A stretch of 64,000 nucleotides of DNA from Candidatus Obscuribacterales bacterium (GTDB lineage Bacteria > Cyanobacteriota > Vampirovibrionia > Obscuribacterales > Obscuribacteraceae), in NCBI GenBank assembly GCA_019752635.1, contig JAIELX010000032.1, forward strand, positions 124,001-188,000, read 5' to 3'. Below the pieces are notes generated by a model that saw only the letters and a program-made list of their open reading frames with translations, made no database searches and was not told where the DNA came from. The translations under genes were made by a program, and so were the position numbers. Below, piece by piece: positions 51,946-59,394 of the stretch. Every line of letters starts with the position of its first letter. Position 1 is the stretch's first letter.

Positions 51946-52286
51946 GCGGAAGTGCCCTCAGTAGTCGCCTGAAGCAACAGTCTATAACTTTTTCGCCAGC
52001 CCTTACCTACTTCTAATGTTCCACGGGTAATCACGCTCTAACCACGCCGCCCCCCGGTCGCCGTGACGAAAAGACCTTCGCGCCCCATAACCTTCGCACA
52101 GCATCAATTGGTCAGATTTTTCCGATTTTTCCCGACCGCTGCCTTTACCTTCCGTCCGAACCCAACCGTCGATCAGTCACTTGACTGCCGCTCACCAGGG
52201 TCCGGCGGAAGAAAAGACCCTACGGGGGAAAACGGGGACAAGGCGTGGTACATTTCTGGAAGCCAGCCTAACTTGAGACACACCAC
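51946..52286. other. Divergent intergenic region
   Basis: 341 bp between the giant gene (leftward) and the formamidase-like pair (rightward). It must hold the promoters of both, but I see no clear -35/-10 pair. A perfect tandem 9-mer, GATTTTTCC twice, lies at 52115-52132 inside a GGTC...GACC bracket and may be a regulator site. Confidence 0.5.
51955..51959 (-). promoter_or_regulatory. Ribosome-binding site of the giant gene
   Basis: GAGGG on the minus strand, 9 nt before ATG 51945. Together with the in-frame TGA five codons upstream it fixes the start. A weak minus-strand TATAGA at 51981-51986 could be a -10 box, but I see no good -35. Confidence 0.7.
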
Positions 52287-52922
52287 ATGAGGGACGAAAG
52301 CGTTCGGATAATTGACGTATCCAAACCCTGGTCATCGCTTCAAAGCATCACTCTAGACAACAACTCGGAGCCGCACGGCACACGAACGATTTGTCGCGAG
52401 CAACCACATGACAGCATCGACGAAGCCACAAGTGCGATGCGCGCCAGTCAAGCGCTGCGTGCTATGAAAACCAGCGCGTATTTCGGCGTGTGTTTCGTCG
52501 TTGATGTGCAGGAATGTAAATCAGAGATCACATCGGAAACGCTGTACAAAATTTTCGACAGCTTGAGCGACGAAATGCCGAACGGAGTAGTACCACAGAA
52601 GGTGCTGCTGCATACAGGCTACAAAGGCGAGGGAACCGATTATCCGTGCCTTAGTAGTGATGCGCTTCTCTTCCTTGAAGCCAAAGGCATAAAGCTAGTT
52701 GGTATCGACTGCCCGTCGATCGACCGGTCCACCGGTCATCCCGTCAACGAAGCGTTCATGAAATCGCGCAACATGATCTGGATCGCGAATTTGGAATTGA
52801 GCCACGTCAAACCAAATCGACCGTACACACTGAGCGCACTACCGCTGATTCCTCACGTTCCGGGCGAGATACCGACCCGAGCGATTCTGATACCGTTCAG
52901 TCGCGAAGACGAAGAGGAATAG
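52287..52922 (+). CDS. Arylformamidase (KynB/cyclase)-like protein, probably without metal site
   Basis: 211 aa. The C-terminal two thirds match the cyclase family: QKVLLHTGY (residues ~110), LSSDALLFLEAKGIKLVGID then CPSID, a GHPVNEAFM segment, YTLSALPLIPH and PTRAILI. The N-terminal HxGTHxDxP metal motif of kynurenine formamidases is absent; only a stray HGTR is near the start. It may be a non-catalytic relative or use another substrate. The stop is followed at once by the ATG of a paralogue, so the two are translated together. Starts at the only ATG after the intergenic region, with a weak GAG upstream. Confidence 0.8.
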   Translation: MRDESVRIIDVSKPWSSLQSITLDNNSEPHGTRTICREQPHDSIDEATSAMRASQALRAMKTSAYFGVCFVVDVQECKSEITSETLYKIFDSLSDEMPNGVVPQKVLLHTGYKGEGTDYPCLSSDALLFLEAKGIKLVGIDCPSIDRSTGHPVNEAFMKSRNMIWIANLELSHVKPNRPYTLSALPLIPHVPGEIPTRAILIPFSREDEEE

Positions 52923-53492
52923 ATGGAAGCAACATTCACGATTATCGACGTTTCAAGACTCTACCCTTCTTCCATGTCGGTCAAAGAAGCGTGCGACAAA
53001 TACGCCACTTCGATGGCATCAGGCACCACACTGGAACCGTTTGTCGGACCTTGTGCGGTAGTAAAACTTTTTGGAGACGACGCATCTCTGATTTCAGAGC
53101 AGGAAGCCACAGATGCGCTCGATTACATTTCCGGAGAATGGAAGAGACTCAAAACTCAATATGGCGGCAACGTACAGCAGCCAGTGCGAGTACTGTTCCG
53201 GACACGTCGCACCGGTGACACTTCGGAAGGTCGCTATTTTTCGCCGGAAGCAATCACTAAGTTGCTCGAGTCCGACATAATTTTGACAGGTGTCGACACG
53301 CCCTCACTGTCGCCACTCGACGCCCCCGGAGAAGCTCTGAAAAGATTTCAAACTGCGCAGCGCGCTTGCTTAATCAACTTAAATCTATTTGATGCGGAAC
53401 AAGGCATTCTCTACAATCTGCTAGCGCCACCGCTATTGGTGCCCAATGAACCGCTGGTTCCGGTACGTGCGCTGCTAACGAGTAGTTTTTAG
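52923..53492 (+). CDS. Second, more diverged arylformamidase (cyclase)-like protein
   Basis: 189 aa. ATG abuts the stop of the upstream gene, with AGAGGA 5 nt before. Shared features: IDVSRLYP at the N-terminus, GPCAVVKL, VRVLFRTRR (where KynB has LLRTG), FSPEAITKLLESDIILTGVD then TPSL, and YNLLAPPLLVP with VPVRALL at the end. No His/Asp metal motif. The two paralogues may form a heterodimer, since the family is dimeric. Ends 13 nt from the convergent gene on the other strand, with no terminator in the gap. Confidence 0.75.
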   Translation: MEATFTIIDVSRLYPSSMSVKEACDKYATSMASGTTLEPFVGPCAVVKLFGDDASLISEQEATDALDYISGEWKRLKTQYGGNVQQPVRVLFRTRRTGDTSEGRYFSPEAITKLLESDIILTGVDTPSLSPLDAPGEALKRFQTAQRACLINLNLFDAEQGILYNLLAPPLLVPNEPLVPVRALLTSSF

Positions 53493-53505
53493 CGGCAGCC
53501 GACTG

Positions 53506-56500
53506 CTAGTCCACCATGACTATCGGCAAGCGTAGCCGTTGTGCTTCCATCCACAAAGTCTTCGGCACCACCAGTGATTGTCCGCCGACTGCGCCTTCCG
53601 GAGCCAGCCAAGCCGGTGGTTTTTGACCGCCAAGCAGTTGCCCGGTTGTAGCAGTATCCATGCCTTCGAACGTGACAGTGCGCCCTCTCCTCACCAGACC
53701 GAAACCAACCACTGTTGCGTTGTTCAGTTTTACTTCGTTGTTTCCCGTCAGAGGTTTACCGTCGGATTCAGCAGTGAGTGCTTTGAGCAATTTGGCATGC
53801 GAAGCTATGAGCCCGGTGTCGCCGGACCTTTGTAATTCGGACAGAGTATCGAATTGGCCAAGCTTCTTCCACAAAGCAGTCCAACGAGCTCTCATCGCAG
53901 GTCCGCTGCCACCAACAACCTCGGACGCAATGGCTCGCATATGCGGGTGTGGTGCGCTTGCTTGATTTACGTGTCCCTGCCAATCCACTGCAGTCCCGGT
54001 GGACATGTTCTGACGTCCCGCTCTGGAAATGGCTTCCGGAGCCCCGGCAACCAGTGCCACCACATCGACAGGACGAACCAGTTTAGTCTGTCCGGGGGCA
54101 AGCAGCGAAGTAGAAACTGAATAAGACGGACTCTCGATCAAACTGCGTTGCGTGAGAAATGCCGTATCAATGAAAGGTGAAGCATGACCAAGAAGGGCCC
54201 AGTCCCCTTGCATCTGATGAAGGGCAAATCCGCGCGGCAGCTCTGTGGTCAAAACAGGAAAGGGCAGCTGATCAGCATGTTGAGCGCCGACCGCTTCAAG
54301 GCGCTCGGCCATTGTTCGTCGTGCCTGACCGGTAAGGTAGCTTCCGGAAGAGTTCAGAGCACGAATATCTGATTCATTCAGAATCTTCAGCTGTAAAAGC
54401 GCCGACGGATGACGATAAGCTACGCTTAAATCAATAAGCTGCGCAGTAGTGGGCCCGGCTGGGCGAGCTGGATCATAACTCAGTTCACTGTGTCTGGAGA
54501 CCAACCCCGCAATGCGTTGAATGCGTTGCGGGGAGTAGCCCATTGTTCCCAGTACGCCCCAGGTCAAGTTGGAAGAGACCCACTCATGCCCCGGATCAAC
54601 AATTCCTCGGCGTTTTCCACCATCGTGCATCAAAGTAGCCAAAAGCAAGTTTGTTTGATCTTTAGGACTTAGCTTCTGAAACTCAGGATGCGCAAGAACA
54701 TTCTCAATTGCCTTCAAAGTATGAACGTCGGTGGGGAACGTGTGCGCACCGGTCTGCGGTCGCTCAACCATTCCTCCGACTCGGTCGTGACCGAACACGG
54801 ACGGGAAAAGGCGTCCAAGAGTGCCATCGCCCATCAGCGCCGCCAATTTGGCGGGATCGCGCAATGCGGCTTCGACCTGACCACGCAGCACAGCTTGTTC
54901 CGCCGCCGACAACTCAAGCTCAGGTAAGCGAAGACTCGGTAGATTTATACGCGCATCGCCAAGGTACCCTTCACGCGAGAGGTAACCGAGCTGTCGGGCA
55001 ACAGCCATGCGCCAGCTGTAATCACGAGTCTCACCCAAAGCGGCTTCCACTGGACGAAGCACTTCGGCATCGAACAGGGCGGGATTGCGAGAACGCACAC
55101 GAGCGGCAAACTCCATTGCCAGGCATGACTGCTCACTGTTTGCGCTTGCTTCTGTTGCAAGTTGACGCATGGTGGAAAGAACTGTTTGATGCGCCTGAGG
55201 TGATGAATTTTCAACAAGTGCGGCAAACAAGTCAGCTGCAACTTGCGGATTAACATCGCGAGTAGACCGTACGGCAAAGCCGGCAGCTTCCGCATAGTTG
55301 TGAGGAGCGCTAGACAATACTTTTGCGGCTGTTTGCTCAAGCCAGACAGCAGTTTCCGGCTGCGCATCAAATGATTTCGCCAACGCACGCACCTTACCGG
55401 GCTGCGAAGCTAACGCATCAGATATAGTGGCATCATTGAATAGCATCTTTGCCAAATCTTTTACAGGCAAAGTTTCAGCCAGGTGATTCCGCACTGGAGT
55501 CGCTTCCCTGCCGATATGTCCCAAAGGAGTTTCCGGCTCGGGTATCGCTTTCCACCAGGACCGTACGACAGCCGGCTCGTTCAATCCACGCTCGGAAGCA
55601 GCAGTGAAGATTTCCTGCATTAGCACCGGAATTCTGCCGGGATCCATGCCTTTGGTGTTTCCCAGAGGCAAAGTGGAAAGCAAGTCTGTTCGCCATTGTT
55701 CAGCGGGCAACTTCGCAGCGGCGCCGATGACTAGAGGAATGGATTCAGCCGGCAGGCAAGAAACTTGCGCTGTCACTTCCGGCGATTGCACGCGTTCCAA
55801 CGCACTTACAAATGCACGAACGCGCTCACCTACGGGCAAGTGTTGAATCTGCTGCGCCAGCGTGCCTACTTTCGCATCTTTGGTAACAGCGAGTGCTTCA
55901 TGCCATGCACCGGCACGTTGATGCTCGGGCAAAGCCTGCAGCGCCTGGCCAACCCCCTTGTCGCCTGGATAAGGTTCTTTCGTCTCGTGTGCATCGCGCC
56001 TAGCAGCCGATTGCAACAACTGCCGCCACGAATCGAGGCGCACATCTTCGGGCAGCGCCAACAATGCTTTCTGAACTGATTTGCCAGGCAAATCGTAGGG
56101 ACAATCAACAATAGCCTTCCATGCAAAAGCGCGTTCCGCCGTCGGCAAATCGCCCACTTGCTCGGCCAGGGCAGCTAATTCACCCTTTTGTCCCCATCGC
56201 GATTTCGCGGCATGTTCTTGCCACAGACTGTTCCACTTATATCCTCGAATGTTTTCGGGAAGCACTGACAAGTTAGAGATAGCGGCGTCTCTGGTGCGCG
56301 AATGCTCGTAAGCTTTGGTCCAGGCAGCTTCCCTGTTGCCGGAGGGAAGAGTCTCAATTTGTTCGACTAACAAGGCCTCAGCAGTGCCAGTGCCACGCGC
56401 TGTTGCAGATTGCCCCGGTTCTATGCGAACTTCGGTGTTTCTGGGCAAGATGTTCGGCTGATTGAGAGCATAGGTCCAGGCGCCCATCCGCTCGCCCGCA

Positions 56501-58203
56501 GGCAGGGAGCCGATTTTGCCGACAGCGGCCATTCGCGTCCCGGAATCACTGCTGGCAACCGCTTCGTACCAGGCGTTAGCACGTTTGCCCGGCGGCAATA
56601 AATCAATTGCTTCGACTGCAGCCAGTCTAACTTTAGGATTCTTGTCTGCGATCAACTTCGACCAGACTCTGCCTGTCTGTGCCTCGGGAGCAGCACGAAG
56701 GTTTTCCGCCGCCATAAGTTTTTCTGCTTCGCTCAGGGCGGCAAAGTCTGAAATAACTCTTTGCCAGTCGGAAGCAGTTTTCGGCACAGAACCCTCTTGC
56801 CCGCGCGCTTCCCTTCTTCCGGAATAGGAAACTTTCGGCAGCTCGGTACCATTGCTGGCGCAAAACGCTTCAAACTCCGCAGCCCAGAGCTGGCCATAAG
56901 TCGAGCCTCGTCCCGTTTGCTGACTGGCCAGATTGGCAAGATCGGGAGGCGATTCTTTACCGGCAAGATTCATCTCTTTGCCTACATTCACCTCGGCTTG
57001 ACGAGCCGCTTGCTCCTGCATCAGTCGTTCTTGAATGAACAGAGCGCGGGCATGTTCAACATTTCCACCCAAAAGTGCTTGCTTTGCAGCTTCGAACTTC
57101 ATCGGCGAACCGGTGTGCGAAAGCTCGTGCCCGAGCTTGGGCAGAGTTTCGCCCAATCCAACGGGAACAACGACGCGATTCTCTCCGTGCAATGCAGCAG
57201 CTTCCGGTCCGGCGCCGACCCTGGTCCAGGGGGACTGTTCCACCAATCCATTGAGAGTCGGCGAGGACGGTTTCTCACCGGTCTGCGCGGCTAGGCGCCG
57301 CTGCTCAAGTTCGATAAAATCGTCGACCAGGACGGACTTGCCCTTCTTTAACTGAGAAGAGGTGAAAGCATCAGAAACGCTCTCATTTATCCGCGGCAGC
57401 ACGACGTTCATGGTCGCCCCTGTAACAGCGGCGTTCCAAAGTTGCTCGCCGGTCGGCATTTTGCCTGTGCTAACAAGATGAGAAAGCGAAGTTTGGGTCA
57501 AGGCTCCGCAGGTACCCGTCAGCATCCTGGCCCGGGTCAGGCTGAAACCCTGCAGATCCTTGGAAAGGTGATTACCTCTGGCAAAAACGGCAAAACCGGC
57601 CATGCCGCCCAGCGAGTTGCCGATTCGAGTTTCATGCTCAAACTCATTTTGCTTGGGCTTTCGCATGCCGTCATAGATACCGGCACCCAGTATCATCGAC
57701 GTCTCTTTTGCCTTAAAAATAGCCGCAGTAGTGCCCTTTAACTCAAGTCGGGCGCCGAGCGTTCGAAGGCTGCCTTTAGTGGCCAGTGCAGCCAAACCGT
57801 ATGGAACCACCATCGCCAGACCACTGGAGACATTCTGGGCCACCCACTCCGACGAAAACAGTGATGCTTTAGGAAGTTTGTACAGTTCCCAATCGTTCAG
57901 AATAGGCGACTTGCTACCGCAAGCAGACCCGATATCGTTGACTGAACTGGTAACAGCATTATGAGGCTCGACGACGGCAGTGTTTGCCATCGGCTTGAAG
58001 ATATTGTCCTGAACCCAGCCAGTCAACCCTCGGTTCGACTGGGACTCCAACAATTCGGCGCTAAATGTCAATCGCTCCACGTACGGCTCACTAACTAAAT
58101 GGCTAAACCAGCCTGCCCCTTGTTGCCAAGAGTAGGGTAAACACGCATTGCCCACAATGCTGATTACCGGGCCGTGCATTAAATCTAGGGCGGTTTCTCC
58201 CAT
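53506..58203 (-). CDS. Large repeat protein with HExxH and HD phosphohydrolase domains
   Basis: 1,565 aa from ATG 58203 (GAAGG 5 nt upstream); a TTG at 58227 would add eight residues. The N-terminus has weak hydrophobic helices (GLAMVVPYGLAALATKG) but no signal peptide. HELSH at 57112-57126 is a possible zinc site. Next come eight or nine tandem repeats with LPxxxRxxAWxxAL (56610-55800), a helical middle, then an HD domain: FPTDVHTLKAIENVL and LLLATLMHDGGKRRG (His-Asp at 54622-54627), resembling GlnD-type HD domains that hydrolyse phosphoesters or uridylyl groups. The C-terminus is mixed alpha/beta and unrecognised. Convergent with the formamidase pair. It shares HExxH, helical scaffold and size with the giant neighbour, so may be its partner (inference). 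Confidence 0.9.
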   Translation of the reverse strand: MGETALDLMHGPVISIVGNACLPYSWQQGAGWFSHLVSEPYVERLTFSAELLESQSNRGLTGWVQDNIFKPMANTAVVEPHNAVTSSVNDIGSACGSKSPILNDWELYKLPKASLFSSEWVAQNVSSGLAMVVPYGLAALATKGSLRTLGARLELKGTTAAIFKAKETSMILGAGIYDGMRKPKQNEFEHETRIGNSLGGMAGFAVFARGNHLSKDLQGFSLTRARMLTGTCGALTQTSLSHLVSTGKMPTGEQLWNAAVTGATMNVVLPRINESVSDAFTSSQLKKGKSVLVDDFIELEQRRLAAQTGEKPSSPTLNGLVEQSPWTRVGAGPEAAALHGENRVVVPVGLGETLPKLGHELSHTGSPMKFEAAKQALLGGNVEHARALFIQERLMQEQAARQAEVNVGKEMNLAGKESPPDLANLASQQTGRGSTYGQLWAAEFEAFCASNGTELPKVSYSGRREARGQEGSVPKTASDWQRVISDFAALSEAEKLMAAENLRAAPEAQTGRVWSKLIADKNPKVRLAAVEAIDLLPPGKRANAWYEAVASSDSGTRMAAVGKIGSLPAGERMGAWTYALNQPNILPRNTEVRIEPGQSATARGTGTAEALLVEQIETLPSGNREAAWTKAYEHSRTRDAAISNLSVLPENIRGYKWNSLWQEHAAKSRWGQKGELAALAEQVGDLPTAERAFAWKAIVDCPYDLPGKSVQKALLALPEDVRLDSWRQLLQSAARRDAHETKEPYPGDKGVGQALQALPEHQRAGAWHEALAVTKDAKVGTLAQQIQHLPVGERVRAFVSALERVQSPEVTAQVSCLPAESIPLVIGAAAKLPAEQWRTDLLSTLPLGNTKGMDPGRIPVLMQEIFTAASERGLNEPAVVRSWWKAIPEPETPLGHIGREATPVRNHLAETLPVKDLAKMLFNDATISDALASQPGKVRALAKSFDAQPETAVWLEQTAAKVLSSAPHNYAEAAGFAVRSTRDVNPQVAADLFAALVENSSPQAHQTVLSTMRQLATEASANSEQSCLAMEFAARVRSRNPALFDAEVLRPVEAALGETRDYSWRMAVARQLGYLSREGYLGDARINLPSLRLPELELSAAEQAVLRGQVEAALRDPAKLAALMGDGTLGRLFPSVFGHDRVGGMVERPQTGAHTFPTDVHTLKAIENVLAHPEFQKLSPKDQTNLLLATLMHDGGKRRGIVDPGHEWVSSNLTWGVLGTMGYSPQRIQRIAGLVSRHSELSYDPARPAGPTTAQLIDLSVAYRHPSALLQLKILNESDIRALNSSGSYLTGQARRTMAERLEAVGAQHADQLPFPVLTTELPRGFALHQMQGDWALLGHASPFIDTAFLTQRSLIESPSYSVSTSLLAPGQTKLVRPVDVVALVAGAPEAISRAGRQNMSTGTAVDWQGHVNQASAPHPHMRAIASEVVGGSGPAMRARWTALWKKLGQFDTLSELQRSGDTGLIASHAKLLKALTAESDGKPLTGNNEVKLNNATVVGFGLVRRGRTVTFEGMDTATTGQLLGGQKPPAWLAPEGAVGGQSLVVPKTLWMEAQRLRLPIVMVD
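55800..56610 (-). repeat. Tandem LPxxxRxxAW protein repeats
   Basis: Units of about 30-45 residues: LPPGKRANAWYEAV, LPAGERMGAWTYAL, LPSGNREAAWTKAY, LPENIRGYKWNSLW, LPTAERAFAWKAIV, LPEDVRLDSWRQLL, LPEHQRAGAWHEAL and LPVGERVRAFVSAL. Likely two-helix (HEAT-like) repeats preceded by KVRLAAVEAI; the LPxxxRxxAW turn is distinctive. Confidence 0.8.
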
Positions 58204-58405
58204 ACCCGCCTTCGGCGCCCGTAACAATCAGCAAATCGATCAAGCGCCAAGATGTCCGTTCGTAGGGCGATTACGCCGGCCGATGCCGGAAGAAAGGCGC
58301 CACCCGGGCATCCCTTGCCCGATGCGGCTGCGGCGGGACCACCCCGTGCGGGTAACGTGCGACAATATATCCGCGCCGGTCGCAATCACGTACGTCTGAG
58401 GAAGT
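58204..58405. other. Divergent intergenic region
   Basis: 202 bp, GC-rich, between the repeat/HD gene and a small rightward gene. Contains a hairpin, CCGGC-CGAT-GCCGG, at 58276-58289 without a T-tract, and an AT-rich patch (CAATATAT) at 58363-58370 that could be a -10 for the right-hand gene. No -35 identified. Confidence 0.4.
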
Positions 58406-58993
58406 ATGCAAGAGCTGGAGAATATCGGATCGATCAAGAGGACAACCCTGAACGACGGTTGGATAGAACATCCTCGCCAACCTGATGAGTTTTCCGATTC
58501 GTGGTCGCGAACTTTCACGTTGGCATTCGACCCGTCGGTTGAATTGATTTTCTTTTGCCGAGGTACCAGTGTCGATGTGGAATCGGCCGCTTACTATCGC
58601 CAGTTAGGTTCGGAGAAACCGGCATTGAGCGGTGACGAGAAACTGACTCCACAAGAAATAATCCGCTTGCAAATGGTGCTAGGCTACAGCAATGCAGGCA
58701 ATAACCAATACACAAATCCCAAGCAAGCAGGAGAGCCTGGCGGGCCGGCATTTGACTTGAAAGAAGCTTTTTGCCGCCGCGTAGATTCGCGAATGGTGCT
58801 CTTTGTGCGCGGAAAATTCGTGCAAGGTAAGTACTACGCAGGAATACTATTTCTGGCTGAAGAAACATTTGGACGCGTAGTCGAGGAGATCGTCCTGCAA
58901 GCAACTTCCAACCGCAAGTTGCAGGACAATTTGTATCACCTTGATCATGCCGCCAATAGCATTAAATGGGTCAACAGCGCGGTGGTCCAGTAA
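58406..58993 (+). CDS. Unknown 195-residue protein
   Basis: Starts at ATG 58406 with GAGGAAG just upstream. Soluble, alpha/beta by eye: LAFDPSVELIFFCRG, VDSRMVLFVRGKFVQGKYYA and GILFLAEETFGRVVEEIVL. Two Asn/Tyr-rich stretches (GYSNAGNNQYTNPKQAG). No known motif. It is divergent from the large HD gene and ends in a strong terminator, so forms its own transcript. A partner or immunity-type role is possible but unsupported. Confidence 0.75.
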   Translation: MQELENIGSIKRTTLNDGWIEHPRQPDEFSDSWSRTFTLAFDPSVELIFFCRGTSVDVESAAYYRQLGSEKPALSGDEKLTPQEIIRLQMVLGYSNAGNNQYTNPKQAGEPGGPAFDLKEAFCRRVDSRMVLFVRGKFVQGKYYAGILFLAEETFGRVVEEIVLQATSNRKLQDNLYHLDHAANSIKWVNSAVVQ

Positions 58994-59003
58994 ATAGACG
59001 ATC

Positions 59004-59025
59004 GGTTCCGTTCGGAACCTTTTTT
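59004..59025 (+). terminator. Rho-independent terminator
   Basis: GGTTCC, 4-nt loop, GGAACC, then six T, 11 nt after the stop of the 195-residue gene. Confidence 0.9.
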
Positions 59026-59072
59026 CAGCGCAAACGCCTGTAACTTAAGCTAATCATGCGAGGGCGTTGAGC

Positions 59073-59276
59073 ATGGCATATGAATCCGATTATTCAGCTA
59101 CACCTCTTCGGGTAAATCAGTCCCTCGGCATTGATGCGGCGATTCAACGCACCACGCTGGAACTGTTCGTACTCGCTGAGAAAGCTTTTCAACTTGGTCA
59201 ATTCGAACAAGCCCGACGATTGTTCGCTGCCTATAAAGTACTTTGCGGACAAGAGCCAAACAAGTCCAATAGCTAG
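59073..59276 (+). CDS. Small helical (TPR-like) protein, 67 aa
   Basis: ATG 59073 with AGGG at 59061-59064, 8 nt upstream; an in-frame TTG at 59067 is less likely. The core LELFVLAEKAFQLGQFEQAR then RLFAAYKVL is a helix pair like one TPR unit. A Ser/Asn tail ends it. It lies between two terminators, hence a separate small transcript. Function unknown; perhaps an adaptor. Confidence 0.65.
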   Translation: MAYESDYSATPLRVNQSLGIDAAIQRTTLELFVLAEKAFQLGQFEQARRLFAAYKVLCGQEPNKSNS

Positions 59277-59299
59277 CCATTCAACGTCGAAAAAAAAAG

Positions 59300-59327
59300 G
59301 GGACGACCTCGATGGCGTCCCTATTTT
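59300..59327 (+). terminator. Probable Rho-independent terminator
   Basis: GGGACG paired with CGTCCC (59300-59305 with 59316-59321) followed by TATTTT. An A-tract of eight lies before it, so it could work in both directions. Confidence 0.75.
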
Positions 59328-59394
59328 AGTTGGCGGATTGAAAACAGGTTGCACAGGGAACTTTAGCGGTACATGATCTCGCGCAACGGCTAAC

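Noticed and set aside
51981..52009. Sigma-70 promoter for the giant gene (TATAGA with a TAGGTA -35)
   Set aside because: The -35 is too weak to call.
53578..57964. Plus-strand open frames across the large repeat/HD gene
   Set aside because: Short, overlapping and without domains, while the minus-strand frame has clear repeats and an HD motif.
58225..58227. TTG as start of the repeat/HD gene
   Set aside because: No ribosome-binding site; ATG 58203 has GAAGG at a fitting distance, though the TTG cannot be excluded.
58276..58289. Hairpin CCGGC-CGAT-GCCGG as terminator
   Set aside because: No T-tract and it lies between divergent genes.
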